A DNA stretch of 64,000 bases. Origin: Microbacterium pseudoresistens (GTDB taxonomy: Bacteria > Actinomycetota > Actinomycetes > Actinomycetales > Microbacteriaceae). The stretch covers positions 62,001 through 126,000 of the forward strand of contig NZ_JACCBH010000001.1 of assembly GCF_013409745.1 (NCBI RefSeq). The letters run 5' to 3'. The translations under genes were made by a program, and so were the position numbers. The notes beneath the pieces were generated by a model, which saw nothing but the letters and a program-made list of their open reading frames with translations, was not told the DNA's origin and did no database searches. How positions within the stretch are numbered: the stretch's first letter is position 1; every line of letters starts with the position of its first letter. Below, one piece after another: positions 28,352 to 38,858 of the stretch.

Positions 28352-28489
28352 GCAGGGAGTCCTATGCAGAGAAGTGGGGTGCGCCGGGAATCCGACGTTC
28401 CAGGATAGCGCAGGCCACGGACCCATTCCTGAAATCCGCCCGTCCGCGCCGTGGCGGCATCCCGAGACGGCCCGCGTACGATCGGTCGG

Positions 28490-29284
28490 ATGAGGATCAC
28501 TCTCCCGCCCGCACCTCTCGATGCGCCCTCGCGCGGGCGGCTGTGGTGGGAGATCGCGATCGTGCTCGCCCTCGGACTCGGACAGTCCGCCGTGTACGCG
28601 ATCGCGCAGTTGGCGTACCGTCTCACGAGCGAAACACCGCTCGGGCAGCAGACCGCGACGCTCAACCCCGCCCGCAGCGACCGCGAACTGTTCGACCTGC
28701 TCTACCAGGTGTTCGGCATCGCGTTCTCACTCGTGCCGGTGCTCCTCGTCTGCTTCCTGCTCTGGCAGTCCTCTCGCCCGCACCTGGCTCCTCTGGGCCT
28801 GGACGGGCACCGGATCGGTCGCGACGCGGTGCGAGGAATCGGCCTCGTGCTGGCCATCGGCATCCCGGGACTGGGCCTGTACCTCCTCGGACGGATGACG
28901 GGCCTGTTCGTCGCCGTCGACCCCGGCGCGCAGTCCGCGTACTGGTGGTCGGTGCCCGTGCTGCTCCTCGCGGCGGCACGGGCCTCGCTGCAGGAGGAGG
29001 TGGTCGTGCTCGGTTACCTGTTCGCACGGCTCCGCCAGCTGGGCTGGGGGCCCTGGGCGATCGTCCTCGCGACGAGCATCCTGCGCGCCAGCTATCACCT
29101 CTACCAGGGTCCGGGAGCGTTCATCGGCAACCTGGCGATGGGGCTGCTCTTCGGATTCCTCTTCCTGCGCACCGGCCGGCTGCTGCCGTTCCTCGTCGCG
29201 CACTTCCTCATCGATGCCGCCGTGTTCGTCGGCTACCCCTGGGCCGCCACGATGTGGCCGGCTCTCTTCGGCCTCCCCGCCTGA
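28490..29284 (+). CDS. CPBP/CAAX-type intramembrane protease homologue
   Basis: 264 residues with about seven membrane segments. ABI motifs: SLQEEVVVLGYLFARL (EE...), SYHLYQGPGAFIGN (H) and VAHFLIDAAVF (HxxxD). These Glu and His form the catalytic site of Rce1-like proteases; bacterial members work in bacteriocin immunity or unknown proteolysis. TACGAT lies 7 nt before ATG 28490, which supports this start over a GTG at 28451. Confidence 0.87.
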   Translation: MRITLPPAPLDAPSRGRLWWEIAIVLALGLGQSAVYAIAQLAYRLTSETPLGQQTATLNPARSDRELFDLLYQVFGIAFSLVPVLLVCFLLWQSSRPHLAPLGLDGHRIGRDAVRGIGLVLAIGIPGLGLYLLGRMTGLFVAVDPGAQSAYWWSVPVLLLAAARASLQEEVVVLGYLFARLRQLGWGPWAIVLATSILRASYHLYQGPGAFIGNLAMGLLFGFLFLRTGRLLPFLVAHFLIDAAVFVGYPWAATMWPALFGLPA

Positions 29285-29293
29285 CGCCGCCCG

Positions 29294-29395
29294 CCCCTGT
29301 CCGCGAGCCGCCACCCCTGTCTGCGAGAGGGCAACTACCTTCCGGAACAGCGGCATCGATCCGAGGGCTCGGGACGCAGTTGTCGTTTTGCGGGG
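29294..29395. repeat. intergenic repeat element: 14-bp direct repeat plus imperfect inverted arms
   Basis: CCCCTGTCCGCGAG (29294-29307) and CCCCTGTCTGCGAG (29314-29327) are direct repeats with one mismatch, 20 bp apart. The second continues to GGCAACTAC (to 29338) and is mirrored at 29376-29395, where the reverse complement reads CCCCGC, seven bases, CAACTGC. The shared pattern is CCCC...GC-N7-CAACTRC. It looks like a small palindromic dispersed element, not coding. Confidence 0.45.
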
Positions 29396-29404
29396 AGGGG
29401 AGGA

Positions 29405-29983
29405 TCAGCGGGTCGCGAGGACGGCGGCGAGGGCGCCCGCGGCGATCACCGCGAGGGCGATGAGCGCAGGGGCGTCCCACGTCCGACGGATCGGGGCGTC
29501 GGGGCCCGCGCCCGCGGCGCCGGGCGGCGCATCGACGGCACGCTCCCAGGCACTGCGGATCGTCGAGAGCGACTGCAGGCTCGTCGGCACGCGAATCGCG
29601 CCGTCGCTGCGGGCGGTCTGCCGTGGCGGGCGGGCGCGGCCCGGACCGCCCCAGCACGACAGCCGACGACCGTCGTCGAAGGCGAACTCGAGCTGCCACT
29701 TCAGATCGATGTCCGAGACCCGGCACCAGCCGAACCGTGTGATCCGCAGCATATTTCGCACCACCGCACCGTCGGCGTCGATCCGCACGGACGACACGAC
29801 GGCGAACTCGTAGACGACCCACAGCACCAGCAGCACCCACGGCGCGTACAGGAGCATCCGCAGCCAGCCGCCGTGCACCACCGCGTCGCCGAGCAGGTAG
29901 ACCGACACGGCCGCGCACACCGCCAGCAGCACGATTCCGGAGGTCGACCGATACGTGTAGGAGGCGCTGGTCGGTCCGGTCAT
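29405..29983 (-). CDS. PH-domain-like membrane protein
   Basis: 192 residues. Two N-terminal membrane segments (GIVLLAVCAAVSVYLLG, MLLYAPWVLLVLWVVYEF), a bacterial PH-like beta domain (VRIDADGAVVRNMLRITRFGWCRVSDIDLKW) and one C-terminal membrane segment. This layout is the actinobacterial PH_6/bPH family of unknown function. It is paralogous to the gene upstream, with the same order of segments and the shared pattern W-x-R-V-x-x-I. Confidence 0.8.
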   Translation of the reverse strand: MTGPTSASYTYRSTSGIVLLAVCAAVSVYLLGDAVVHGGWLRMLLYAPWVLLVLWVVYEFAVVSSVRIDADGAVVRNMLRITRFGWCRVSDIDLKWQLEFAFDDGRRLSCWGGPGRARPPRQTARSDGAIRVPTSLQSLSTIRSAWERAVDAPPGAAGAGPDAPIRRTWDAPALIALAVIAAGALAAVLATR

Positions 29984-29999
29984 CGTTCGCTCCTCACGT

Positions 30000-30548
30000 T
30001 CACCGGGTGAGGAGAACGGCCACGGCCGCCCACGCGACGAGGATCACGAGCACGACGATCGCCCAGACATCCCACGACCGTTCGACCGGCGCATCCGGCG
30101 CCGACGCGGCGGCATTGCGCAGGCGATGCAGTGTCGCCAGGCCGTTGTCGGGCTCCTCATCCTGCTCTTTCGTGCGTCCTGGACCGAGCCGGCGCGGGCG
30201 TGAATGCGCGGGCCCGCCGAAACAGCGCACGACAGCGCCGTCATCGAGCGTGAACTCGACCTGCCACCGGATGCCGATGCGTGCCACGCGCGACCACGGC
30301 ATCCAGGTGCGCCGCAGCAGGTTCTGCACGCGCGCCCCCGCCGCATCGGCGCGGATGTCCGAGGCGATGCCCGTGACGTACACGCCCCACAGCAACAGCA
30401 GCGGCCACGGCGCGATCAGCAACGCATTGCCTGCCCCCGAGCGCACGACGGCGTCGACGAGCACGAGGACGACACCGACGACGGTGATGCCGAGCAGCAT
30501 CGCACTGCCGGTGACCCGGAAGACGCGCGGGGGCCGCGCCGCCGTCAT
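30000..30548 (-). CDS. PH-domain-like membrane protein, paralogue
   Basis: 182 residues, two N-terminal membrane segments, a PH-like domain (IRADAAGARVQNLLRRTWMPWSRVARIGIRW; FTLDDGAVVRCFGGPAHSRPRRL) and one C-terminal segment. It clearly arose by tandem duplication with the neighbour 17 nt downstream. The ATG overlaps the ABC ATPase stop (ATGA), which tacks both PH genes onto the peptide importer transcript. Confidence 0.8.
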   Translation of the reverse strand: MTAARPPRVFRVTGSAMLLGITVVGVVLVLVDAVVRSGAGNALLIAPWPLLLLWGVYVTGIASDIRADAAGARVQNLLRRTWMPWSRVARIGIRWQVEFTLDDGAVVRCFGGPAHSRPRRLGPGRTKEQDEEPDNGLATLHRLRNAAASAPDAPVERSWDVWAIVVLVILVAWAAVAVLLTR

Positions 30549-32197
30549 CCGGCGACGCCGCCCAGCGGCAGATCGGCACCGGGGATCGCATCCAGCAGCC
30601 GCCGGGTGTACTCCTCCTGCGGGTTGTCGAAGATGGAATCCACCGTGCCCTGCTCGACGATGCGACCCTTCTCCATCACGCACACGTAGTCCGCCGCGAC
30701 ACGAACGACCGCGAGGTCGTGCGTGATGAACAGGTACGTCAGCCCGAGCTCCTCCTGCAACTCGGAGAGCAGACGCAGGATCTGGTCCTGCACGAGCACG
30801 TCGAGCGCGGAGACGGCCTCATCGAGCACGACGATGTCGGGCTTGAGCGCGAGGGCGCGGGCGATGGCGACGCGCTGGCGCTGGCCGCCGGAGAGCTCGT
30901 TCGGGTAACGCCAGGCCAGCTCGCGCGGCAGCGCGACCTGATCGAGCAGTTCGAGGGAGCGCTGGTGCTGCTCCTCTCGGCTCCCGATGCCGTGCACCTG
31001 CAGCGGCTCGGAGATGAGGTTGCCGATGCTGCGCAACGGGTCCAGGGATCCGTACGGATCCTGGAACACCGGCTGCATGCGCCGTCGCAAGCGGAACACC
31101 TCGGCCCGCGACATCGTGCTCGTCGGCTGCCCATCGATGAGGATCTCGCCGTCGGTCGGCTTCTCGAGCTGCAGCACCATCTTCGCCACGGTCGACTTGC
31201 CCGAACCGGACTCGCCGACGAGCGCGAGCGTCTTGCCGCGCGGGATCGCGAACGACACCGTGTCGACGGCGCGGAACGGCTCGCGCCGGAATCCCCCCGT
31301 ACGGATGGAGAAGTCCTTCACGAGATCACGAACCTCGACGACCGGAGCGGCGGCCTCCTCGACCGGAACCTGCTCTGCGTGCTCGGTGAGGCCGATGCGC
31401 TTGGAGGCGAGGCTCGGGGCGGCGGCCACGAGGCGCTGCGTGTACGGATGCTGCGGGTCGCGCAGGATCTCGGCGCTCGGGCCCGCCTCGACGATCTCGC
31501 CCTGGTTCATCACGAGGATGCGGTCGGCGCGCTCGGCGGCCAGCCCCAGGTCGTGCGTGATGAGCAGCACCGACGTGCCGCGCTCGCTGGTGAGCGAGGC
31601 GAGGTGATCGAGGATGACCCGCTGGACGGTGACGTCCAGCGCGCTCGTGGGCTCGTCGGCGATGAGCAGGCGCGGATCGGCGGCCAGGCCGATACCGATC
31701 AGCGCGCGCTGGCGCATGCCGCCGGAGAACTGGTGAGGGAATTGGTGCATGCGGCGCGCGGCGTCGTGCAGTCCCGCCTGGACGAGCACCTCCACCGCCC
31801 GGTCATGCACCTGCTTGCGACCCTGCGCCAGTCCGTTCGCCCGAACGGCCTCCTTGACCTGGAAGCCGATCGACCATACCGGGTTGAGGTTCGACATCGG
31901 GTCCTGCGGCACGTAGCCGATCTCGCGGCCGCGGATCCGCTCCATCTCGCGGCGGCTGGCCTCGGTCAGCTCACGGCCGTCGAGCGAGATGCTGCCACCG
32001 GTGACCTGACCGGTGCCCGGCAGCAGATCGATGATGGCCGCGGCCGTCGTCGACTTCCCGGATCCGGACTCGCCGACGATGGCGAGCGTCTCGCCCTCGA
32101 GGATGTCGAAGCTCACGCCGTGCAGCACTTCGCGCGTCGTCTTGCCGCTGCGGAAGGCGACCGTGAGGTCGCGCACGCTCAGCAGGGTGTTGCTCAT
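30545..32197 (-). CDS. oligopeptide ABC transporter, fused tandem ATPase (DppD-DppF type)
   Basis: 550 residues holding two complete ABC domains. First: Walker [10 protein letters not shown] 42-50, signature FSGGMRQRA, Walker [13 protein letters not shown]. Second (from about 280): [29 protein letters not shown], where Ala replaces the usual Pro or Thr after Glu. Each has the peptide-transporter extension [10 protein letters not shown] or [10 protein letters not shown]. It powers the two permeases upstream; start overlaps the permease stop by 4 nt. Confidence 0.93.
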   Translation of the reverse strand: MSNTLLSVRDLTVAFRSGKTTREVLHGVSFDILEGETLAIVGESGSGKSTTAAAIIDLLPGTGQVTGGSISLDGRELTEASRREMERIRGREIGYVPQDPMSNLNPVWSIGFQVKEAVRANGLAQGRKQVHDRAVEVLVQAGLHDAARRMHQFPHQFSGGMRQRALIGIGLAADPRLLIADEPTSALDVTVQRVILDHLASLTSERGTSVLLITHDLGLAAERADRILVMNQGEIVEAGPSAEILRDPQHPYTQRLVAAAPSLASKRIGLTEHAEQVPVEEAAAPVVEVRDLVKDFSIRTGGFRREPFRAVDTVSFAIPRGKTLALVGESGSGKSTVAKMVLQLEKPTDGEILIDGQPTSTMSRAEVFRLRRRMQPVFQDPYGSLDPLRSIGNLISEPLQVHGIGSREEQHQRSLELLDQVALPRELAWRYPNELSGGQRQRVAIARALALKPDIVVLDEAVSALDVLVQDQILRLLSELQEELGLTYLFITHDLAVVRVAADYVCVMEKGRIVEQGTVDSIFDNPQEEYTRRLLDAIPGADLPLGGVAG

Positions 32198-33138
32198 CGC
32201 TGGGCCCTCGCCTTCGGGTCGACGGCATCGCGCAGCAGCTCGCCGAGAGTGATGAATGCCAGCACCGTGACGGTGAGCGCGAGCGACGGCCAGAACAGCG
32301 CCATGGGCGCCGTGCGGATGCTCGTCTGCGCCTGGCTGATGTCGTTGCCCCACGACATGGTGCTGCCGCCGAGGCCGACGCCGAGGAACGACAGCACCGA
32401 CTCCGCCACGATCGCGGAGCCGAGGCTCAGTGTCGCCACGACGATGACGGGCGCCATCGCATTCGGCAGCACGTGCGAGAGCAGGGTGCGGAGACGTGAG
32501 AGCCCCACGGCTTCGGAGCCCATCACGAAGTCGGCCTGCTTCACGCGCAGCACCTCGGCGCGCATGATCCTCGCCGTGGAGGCCCACGCGAACCCGCCGA
32601 TGGCGAGTGCGAGGACGATCTCATTGCGCACCGGCATCACCGACATCACCACGATCGCCGCGATGATGTAGGGGATCGTGAAGAAGATGTCGCCGATGCG
32701 CGACAGCAGCGAGTCGAGCCAGCCGCCGTAGAAGCCCGCGAAGGCGCCCATGATGATGCCGATCACGGTGCTGATCACCGTGGCCAGCAGACCGACGACG
32801 ACCGACGTCCGCGTTCCCCAGATCACACGGGAGTACACGTCGCACCCCTGGCGGGTGAACCCGAGCGGGTGCCCGGCCGCGGGACCGCCGTTGCTGTTGG
32901 CCAGCGAGCATCCGTTGTTCGGAGCCACATTGGTGAACAACCCGGGCCAGAGGGAGACGAGGATGATGAGCAGTACGAATGCCGCCGATATCCAGAACAG
33001 CGGCCGGCTGCGCAGGTCGCGCCAGGCGTCCAGCCAGAGGTTGCTGCGCTTGGCGTCGACGCGGACGACGTCGACGGGCACGGATGTCGTGTCGACGGGG
33101 GCGACGTAATGCTCCATCGGCGCGTCAGGACGAGACAT
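32194..33138 (-). CDS. oligopeptide ABC transporter permease (DppC/OppC type)
   Basis: 314 residues. A long N-terminal cytoplasmic region, one membrane helix, an extracytoplasmic segment with two Cys (NNGCSLANSNGG and TRQGCDVYSR), then the BPD_transp_1 core with five helices and the EAA loop GSEAVGLSRLRTLLSHVLPN. The Cys pair could form a disulfide (inference). It overlaps the DppB-type permease end by 14 nt. Confidence 0.92.
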   Translation of the reverse strand: MSRPDAPMEHYVAPVDTTSVPVDVVRVDAKRSNLWLDAWRDLRSRPLFWISAAFVLLIILVSLWPGLFTNVAPNNGCSLANSNGGPAAGHPLGFTRQGCDVYSRVIWGTRTSVVVGLLATVISTVIGIIMGAFAGFYGGWLDSLLSRIGDIFFTIPYIIAAIVVMSVMPVRNEIVLALAIGGFAWASTARIMRAEVLRVKQADFVMGSEAVGLSRLRTLLSHVLPNAMAPVIVVATLSLGSAIVAESVLSFLGVGLGGSTMSWGNDISQAQTSIRTAPMALFWPSLALTVTVLAFITLGELLRDAVDPKARAQR

Positions 33139-34057
33139 AACGGATCCTCGGGTCGAGCAGGCCGTAGATGAGATCCACGACGATATTGATCAGGACGTAC
33201 ACGACGACGAACACCGTGACGAACGAGACGACCGTCGGGTTCTCGCCCCGGATGATCGCCTGATACAGGGTGTTTCCCACGCCGGGCACGTTGAAGATGC
33301 CCTCCGTGACGGTGGCGCCCACCATCAGGATCCCGAAGACGGTGCCGAGATCGGTGACCATCGGGATGAGCGAGTTGCGCAGCACGTGCACGGGGATGAC
33401 CCGACGCCGCGGAAGGCCCTTGCTGTAGGCGGTGCGCACCCAGTCCTGGTTCAGCGTCTCGATGGTCGAGGACCGCGTCAGACGCATGGTCGTCGCGTAC
33501 ACGCTGAAGCCGAGCACGAGGGCGGGCAACCAGAGATCGCCCCAGTCGTTGCGCGCACCCACGGTCGGTCGGAACCAGCCGAGTTGGACCGCGAGGAAGT
33601 ATTGCGCGAGGAACGACAGCACGAAGATCGGCAGCGCGAGGAAGATCAGTGCGACGACGAGCATCGAGTTGTCGAAGATCCCGCCCTTGCGCAGGGCCGA
33701 GAACAGGCCGATCACGATTGCGAGGACGAACGAGATCGCCACCGCCATGACCGCGAGACGCAGCGTGACGGGGAAGGTCCTGGCGAGGATCTCGATGACC
33801 GGCTGTCCGGAGAAGCTGATGCCGAAGTCCAGGCGGAAGATGCCGGTGATGTAGTAGAAGTACTGGACGATGAACGGTTCATCGAGGTGGTACTGCGCCC
33901 GCAGGCGCTCGAGCAGAGCCGGGTTCGGCTGACGGTCTCCGAACAGCGCGGCGATCTGATCGCCCGGCATCGCGAAGACCATGAAGTAGATCAGCAGGGT
34001 GGCGCCAAGGAACACCGGAATCGCCTGCAGAATCCGTTTGAGGATGTAGGTGGTCAC
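33125..34057 (-). CDS. oligopeptide ABC transporter permease (DppB/OppB type)
   Basis: 310 residues with six membrane helices; starts MTTYILKRILQAIPVFLGATLLIYF, the invariant DppB opening. The EAA loop is YSKGLPRRRVIPVHVLRNSLIP. The long extracytoplasmic loop between helices 1 and 2 (DQIAALFGDRQPNPALLERLRAQYHLDEP) is typical. Separated from the binding-protein gene by a 78-nt gap that contains a strong hairpin. Confidence 0.92.
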   Translation of the reverse strand: MTTYILKRILQAIPVFLGATLLIYFMVFAMPGDQIAALFGDRQPNPALLERLRAQYHLDEPFIVQYFYYITGIFRLDFGISFSGQPVIEILARTFPVTLRLAVMAVAISFVLAIVIGLFSALRKGGIFDNSMLVVALIFLALPIFVLSFLAQYFLAVQLGWFRPTVGARNDWGDLWLPALVLGFSVYATTMRLTRSSTIETLNQDWVRTAYSKGLPRRRVIPVHVLRNSLIPMVTDLGTVFGILMVGATVTEGIFNVPGVGNTLYQAIIRGENPTVVSFVTVFVVVYVLINIVVDLIYGLLDPRIRYVSS

Positions 34058-34090
34058 CCTCGACCTCCCTTCGAGAAGAACAACACACAG

Positions 34091-34128
34091 GACGACGAGG
34101 CGATGGTGTGCACCATCGCCTCGTCGTC
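34091..34128 (-). terminator. 17-bp hairpin between binding-protein and permease genes
   Basis: GACGACGAGGCGATGGT (34091-34107) pairs perfectly with 34112-34128 around a four-base loop. There is no U-tract. Its place suggests partial termination or 3'-end protection that keeps binding protein in excess over permease. Confidence 0.7.
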
Positions 34129-34135
34129 CGTCGGC

Positions 34136-35761
34136 TCAGCCGACCTTGGTGATCTGCTCGTAGAGCGGCACCGAGTTCCAACCGAACTCGACGTTGTCGA
34201 CCGTGTCAGCGTATCCGCCGACGACGTTCGAGTACCACAGCGGCGTGGCCGGGAGGTCCTTCAGCAGGACTTCCTGAGCCTTCTGGAAGAGGCTGTTGGC
34301 CTCATCCGCGTCGGTCGCCGAGATGCCCTCGGAGAGGTACTTGTCGAAGTCGGCGCTCGAGTAGTCGCCATCGTTCGAGCCCGCGTTGGTGGCGTACAGC
34401 GGTCCGAGGAAGTTGTACAGACCGGGGTAGTCGGCCTGCCAACCCGTGCGGAACGCGGTCTGGATCGTACGGTCCGTGACCTGTCCGCGCAGCTCGGCGA
34501 AGGTCGGGTACGGAGCGCCCGAGGCGTCGATGCCGAGGGTGTTCTTGATCGAGTTCACCGTCGCGTCGACCCAGGCCTGGTGGCCGCCGTCGGCGTTGTA
34601 AGCGATCTGGAACGAACCGTCCCAGGGGCTGATGGCGTCGGCCTGAGCCCACAGCTCCTTGGCCTTGTCTGGGTTGTAGGCCAGGACGTCGGCGCCCTCG
34701 AGCGAGTCGGACCAGCCGTCGATCACCGGGGAGGTGAAGTCGCTGGCCGGGGTGCGGGTGCCCTGGAAGATCACGTCGGTGATCTCCTCGCGGTTGATCG
34801 CCATCGACAGCGCCTGACGGCGGAGGTTGCCCTCCTCGCCGCTGAAGTGCGGCAGGCGCTCGGGGATGGTGAACGACTGGAAGATCGCGGCCGGCTGGTT
34901 CACCGCGCGGTCGCCCAGGTCGGACTCGAAGGTCTCGAAGGCCGAGTCGGGGATGGCATCGAGCACGTCGAGCTCGCCGGCGAGCAGGTCCGCGTAAGCG
35001 GCATCCTGCGACGCGTAGAACTTGATGTCGACACCGCCGTTGGCCGGCGTGCGAGGACCGTCGTAGTCGGGGTTCGTGACGAGGTCGATGCCGACATCGT
35101 GCTGCCAGGCGCCGTCGCCGCTGAGCATGTACGGGCCGTTGCCGATCGGGTTCTCGCCGAAGGCGTCCATGTCGTCGAAGGCGACGTCGGGCAGCGGGAA
35201 GTAGGCCGAGTAGCCCAGGCGCTGCGCGAAGTCGGACGCCGGCTTGTTCAGCGCGATCGTGAACGTGTAGTCGTCGACCTGCTCGAGGCCGGTGAGCTCG
35301 GAGTCCGCGTCGTAGCTGAAGCCCTCGATGTCCTCGAAGAAGTAGCTGGAGAGCTGCTCGTTCGAAGCGAGTGCACCGTAGTTCCACGCCTTGATGAAGT
35401 TGTCGGCGGTGACCTCTTCACCGTCGGTGAACTTCAGGCCCTCGCGGATCTTGACCGTGAGGTGCTGCGGGTCGTCGACCGTGATGTCCTCGGCGACGTC
35501 GTTGTAGACCGAGCCGTCTGCGGCGTAGCCGATGAGGCCCGAGAACATCGCGTCGAGGATCTTGCCGCCACCGGTCTCGTTGGTGTTGGTCGGGATCAGC
35601 GGGTTCTGCGGCTCGGAGCCGTTGACCGAGATGATGGCCTCGGCGTCGCCTCCACCGGTGTCACCGGAACCGGAGTCGGTACCGCTGGCGCAACCTGCGA
35701 GCGAGAGGGTTCCCGCCGCGAGGAGCGCCAAGCCCGAAAGGGCGATTCTGTTGCGCTTCAC
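34136..35761 (-). CDS. oligopeptide-binding lipoprotein of ABC importer (SBP family 5)
   Basis: 541 residues. Lipoprotein signal MKRNRIALSGLALLAAGTLS with lipobox LAGC (Cys 25), then SBP_bac_5: NPLIPTNTNETGGGKILDAMFSGL, LTVKIREGLKFTDGEEVTADNF, NGPYMLSGDGAW and GWQADYPGLYNFL. It binds peptides and hands them to the permeases. GTG 35761 has AGGAGG 7 nt upstream and puts the signal peptide at the very N-terminus, which decides the start. Confidence 0.93.
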   Translation of the reverse strand: MKRNRIALSGLALLAAGTLSLAGCASGTDSGSGDTGGGDAEAIISVNGSEPQNPLIPTNTNETGGGKILDAMFSGLIGYAADGSVYNDVAEDITVDDPQHLTVKIREGLKFTDGEEVTADNFIKAWNYGALASNEQLSSYFFEDIEGFSYDADSELTGLEQVDDYTFTIALNKPASDFAQRLGYSAYFPLPDVAFDDMDAFGENPIGNGPYMLSGDGAWQHDVGIDLVTNPDYDGPRTPANGGVDIKFYASQDAAYADLLAGELDVLDAIPDSAFETFESDLGDRAVNQPAAIFQSFTIPERLPHFSGEEGNLRRQALSMAINREEITDVIFQGTRTPASDFTSPVIDGWSDSLEGADVLAYNPDKAKELWAQADAISPWDGSFQIAYNADGGHQAWVDATVNSIKNTLGIDASGAPYPTFAELRGQVTDRTIQTAFRTGWQADYPGLYNFLGPLYATNAGSNDGDYSSADFDKYLSEGISATDADEANSLFQKAQEVLLKDLPATPLWYSNVVGGYADTVDNVEFGWNSVPLYEQITKVG

Positions 35762-35937
35762 TTGTGTCCTCCTGTGGACGTAGACAGCAATCTGCGCGCT
35801 CTCCATCGAACGCGTAGGGATATCAGAGGGTAACCCGCCCGCGCCCGCTTGGCGAAACGATCAGGCCAACCGTTACACACACTTTACGCAGGACGGCTTC
35901 CTTTTCCGCGCGCTCTCCCCGCGAGCATCCGCCGAAC

Positions 35938-38856
35938 TCACGCGAACGCCTCGATCGGAGGGCATGCGCACACGAGGTTGCGGTCGCCGTACGCCTGGTC
36001 GATCCGGCGCACCGGCGGCCAGTACTTGTCGGTCACCAGCGAGGCGACCGGATACGCCGCATCCTCGCGCGTGTACGCGTGCGTCCACTCCCCCGCGATG
36101 AGCGAGGCGGCGGTGTGCGGGGCGTTCACGAGCGGGTTGTCGGCGGCGGGCCAGCGTCCCGATGCGACCGCATCGGCTTCTTCCCGGATGCGGATCATCG
36201 CCTCCACGAACCGGTCGAGCTCGCCGAGGTCTTCCGACTCGGTGGGCTCGACCATGAGCGTGCCCGCGACGGGGAACGACATGGTCGGCGCGTGGAACCC
36301 GTAGTCGATGAGGCGCTTGGCGACATCGTCGACCGTGATGCCTGTGGCCTCCTTGAGCGGACGCAGGTCGAGGATGCATTCGTGCGCCACCCGCCCCGTC
36401 TCGCCCGTGTACAGCACCGGATAGTGCTTCTCGAGCCGGGCGGCGACGTAGTTGGCGGCGAGCACGGCAGCTCCTGTCGCCTCGCGCAGCCCATCGGCGC
36501 CCATCATCCGCACGTACGCCCAGGAGATGGGCAGCACGCCCGCCGAACCGTACGGAGCGGCTGAGACCGGCCCGCCTTCGAAGACGAATCCGCCGGCGTG
36601 CTCGGCCCGCTGCGCCTGAGGATGCCCCGGCAGGAACGGAGCGAGGTGCGCCTTCGCAGCGACGGGGCCGATGCCGGGGCCTCCCCCGCCGTGCGGGATC
36701 GCGAAGGTCTTGTGCAGGTTGAGGTGCGACACATCGCCACCGAGGTCGCCGAAGCGGGCGTGGCCGAGCAGCGCGTTGAGGTTGGCGCCATCGATGTAGA
36801 CCTGCCCGCCCGCCTCGTGCACGGCGGCGGTGATCTCGAGCACGTCGTGCTCGTACACCCCGTGAGTGGACGGGTAGGTGATCATGAGCGCGGCGATCTC
36901 CTCCGCGTGGGCGGCGATCTTCGCGCGCAGGTCGTCGAGGTCGACGTTGCCGCGCTCATCCGTGGCGACCACGACCACCTTCATGCCCGCCAGCACCGCG
37001 GAGGCGGCGTTGGTGCCGTGCGCGGACGACGGGATGAGGCACACCGTGCGTTGTTCGTCTCCGCGCGCGAGGTGGTAGCCGCGGATGGCCAGAAGCCCTG
37101 CCAGCTCGCCCTGCGAGCCGGCATTGGGCTGGAGCGAGACGGCGTCGTAGCCGGTGACGTCGGCCAGCCATCCCTCGAGCTGGTCGATCATGGCCAATGA
37201 GCCCTGCACGTCCTCCGCCGGGGCGAAGGGGTGCAGCTGGGCGAACTCCGGCCAGGTGATCGCGGCCATCTCGGTGGCGGCGTTGAGCTTCATCGTGCAC
37301 GAGCCCAACGGGATCATGCCGCGATCCAGCGCGTAGTCGCGGTCTGCGAGCGTCTTCAGGTAGCGCATCATCGCGGTCTCCGAGCGGTGCCGGTGGAAGA
37401 CCGGGTGCGTGAGGTAGTCGTCCGTGCGGAGAAGCGCGTCGGGCACACCGGACAGCGGTGTGCCGCCGGCGAGGTCGACGGGACGATCGTGCACCGCCTC
37501 ATCGGACTCGGGCCGTGCGTCATCGGCGGCCAGCGCCCATGCCACCGCGCCGAGCTCCTCCGCGGTCGTCGTCTCGTCGACGGAGATCCCGACCGCGGTG
37601 CCGCCGTCCAGCAGATGAAGCAGGATTCCGCGGTCGTGCGCACGGCGGACCGCAGCGGCGCCGTCTCCCGGCGTCACGACCTTGATCGTGTCGAAGAAAG
37701 AATCGTGCGCGAGCCCCTGCGCCATGCCGAACTCCCGCAAGCGCACCACCAGCGCGTCGGCCTTGCGCGCCACATCCTCGGCGATCCGTCGCAGCCCGTC
37801 GGGCCCGTGGTACACGGCATACATCGATGCCATCACTGCCAGTAGCACCTGCGCGGTGCAGATGTTCGAGGTGGCCTTCTCACGGCGGATGTGCTGCTCG
37901 CGCGTCTGCAGCGAGAGCCGGTACGCGGGTCGGCCGTCGGCATCCACGGAGACGCCCACCAGGCGTCCCGGCAGCTGGCGCTCCAGGCCCTGACGCACCG
38001 CCATGTACCCGGCGTGCGGGCCGCCGAAGGCCATCGGCACGCCGAAGCGCTGGGTGGTGCCCACGGCCACATCCGCGCCCAGGGACCCGGGCGAGGCGAT
38101 GAGGGTGAGCGCCAGCAGGTCGGCCGCCACGACGGCCAGGCCACCGGCGAGATGCGCGGCGTCGATAACCGCGGACGGATCCCAGACGAGCCCGGATGCA
38201 CCCGGGTACTGCACGAACACGCCGAACAGCTCCTCGGGCAACTCCTCGCCGCCGGCGATATCGCGCTCGACGAGGTCGATCCCCACCGCCGCCGCGCGCG
38301 TGGCGAGCAGGGCCTTCGTCTGCGGCAGTGCATCCGCGTCGACCACGAACACGTCGCTCTTGGCCTTGGAGGCCCGGCGGGCCAGCAGCATCCCCTCGGC
38401 GACGGCAGTCGACTCGTCGAGCATCGAGGCGTTGGCGGTGCTGAGCCCGGTGAGGTCGGACACCATCGTCTGGAAGTTGATCAGCGCCTCCAGCCGACCC
38501 TGCGAGATCTCCGGCTGGTACGGCGTGTACGCCGTGTACCAGGACGGGTTCTCCAGCACGCCGCGCTGGATCACGCTGGGCGTGATCGTGCCGTAGTAGC
38601 CGAGTCCGATCATGGGACGGCGCACGCTGTTGCGCGCGGCGAGCGTACGCAGCTCGGCGAGCGCCTCGGTCTCCGTCGCCGCGATCGGCAGCGAGGAGGC
38701 GAGGGGGACGGTGGGACGGATCGTGGCGGGAACGGCCTCGCGCATGAGCGCGTCAATAGGATCGTCCTCGGCATCGGGGGTGATGCCGATGGCGGAGAGC
38801 ATCGTGCGCTGCGCCTCCGCGGTCGTCCCGATGTGGCGGTGGGCGAACGCGGTCAC
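35938..38856 (-). CDS. gcvP: glycine dehydrogenase (aminomethyl-transferring), P protein
   Basis: 972 residues, full length for the fused homodimeric P protein. PLP enzyme that decarboxylates glycine and passes the aminomethyl group to lipoyl-GcvH. Seen: [69 protein letters not shown], and the PLP lysine in [21 protein letters not shown] 38856 follows GGAGGG, 3 nt after the gcvH stop. Confidence 0.96.
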   Translation of the reverse strand: MTAFAHRHIGTTAEAQRTMLSAIGITPDAEDDPIDALMREAVPATIRPTVPLASSLPIAATETEALAELRTLAARNSVRRPMIGLGYYGTITPSVIQRGVLENPSWYTAYTPYQPEISQGRLEALINFQTMVSDLTGLSTANASMLDESTAVAEGMLLARRASKAKSDVFVVDADALPQTKALLATRAAAVGIDLVERDIAGGEELPEELFGVFVQYPGASGLVWDPSAVIDAAHLAGGLAVVAADLLALTLIASPGSLGADVAVGTTQRFGVPMAFGGPHAGYMAVRQGLERQLPGRLVGVSVDADGRPAYRLSLQTREQHIRREKATSNICTAQVLLAVMASMYAVYHGPDGLRRIAEDVARKADALVVRLREFGMAQGLAHDSFFDTIKVVTPGDGAAAVRRAHDRGILLHLLDGGTAVGISVDETTTAEELGAVAWALAADDARPESDEAVHDRPVDLAGGTPLSGVPDALLRTDDYLTHPVFHRHRSETAMMRYLKTLADRDYALDRGMIPLGSCTMKLNAATEMAAITWPEFAQLHPFAPAEDVQGSLAMIDQLEGWLADVTGYDAVSLQPNAGSQGELAGLLAIRGYHLARGDEQRTVCLIPSSAHGTNAASAVLAGMKVVVVATDERGNVDLDDLRAKIAAHAEEIAALMITYPSTHGVYEHDVLEITAAVHEAGGQVYIDGANLNALLGHARFGDLGGDVSHLNLHKTFAIPHGGGGPGIGPVAAKAHLAPFLPGHPQAQRAEHAGGFVFEGGPVSAAPYGSAGVLPISWAYVRMMGADGLREATGAAVLAANYVAARLEKHYPVLYTGETGRVAHECILDLRPLKEATGITVDDVAKRLIDYGFHAPTMSFPVAGTLMVEPTESEDLGELDRFVEAMIRIREEADAVASGRWPAADNPLVNAPHTAASLIAGEWTHAYTREDAAYPVASLVTDKYWPPVRRIDQAYGDRNLVCACPPIEAFA

Positions 38857-38858
38857 GC

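Noticed and set aside
33386..35833. 815-codon plus-strand frame over the importer genes
   Set aside because: Antisense to dppB-like and binding-protein genes, which are intact and recognisable.
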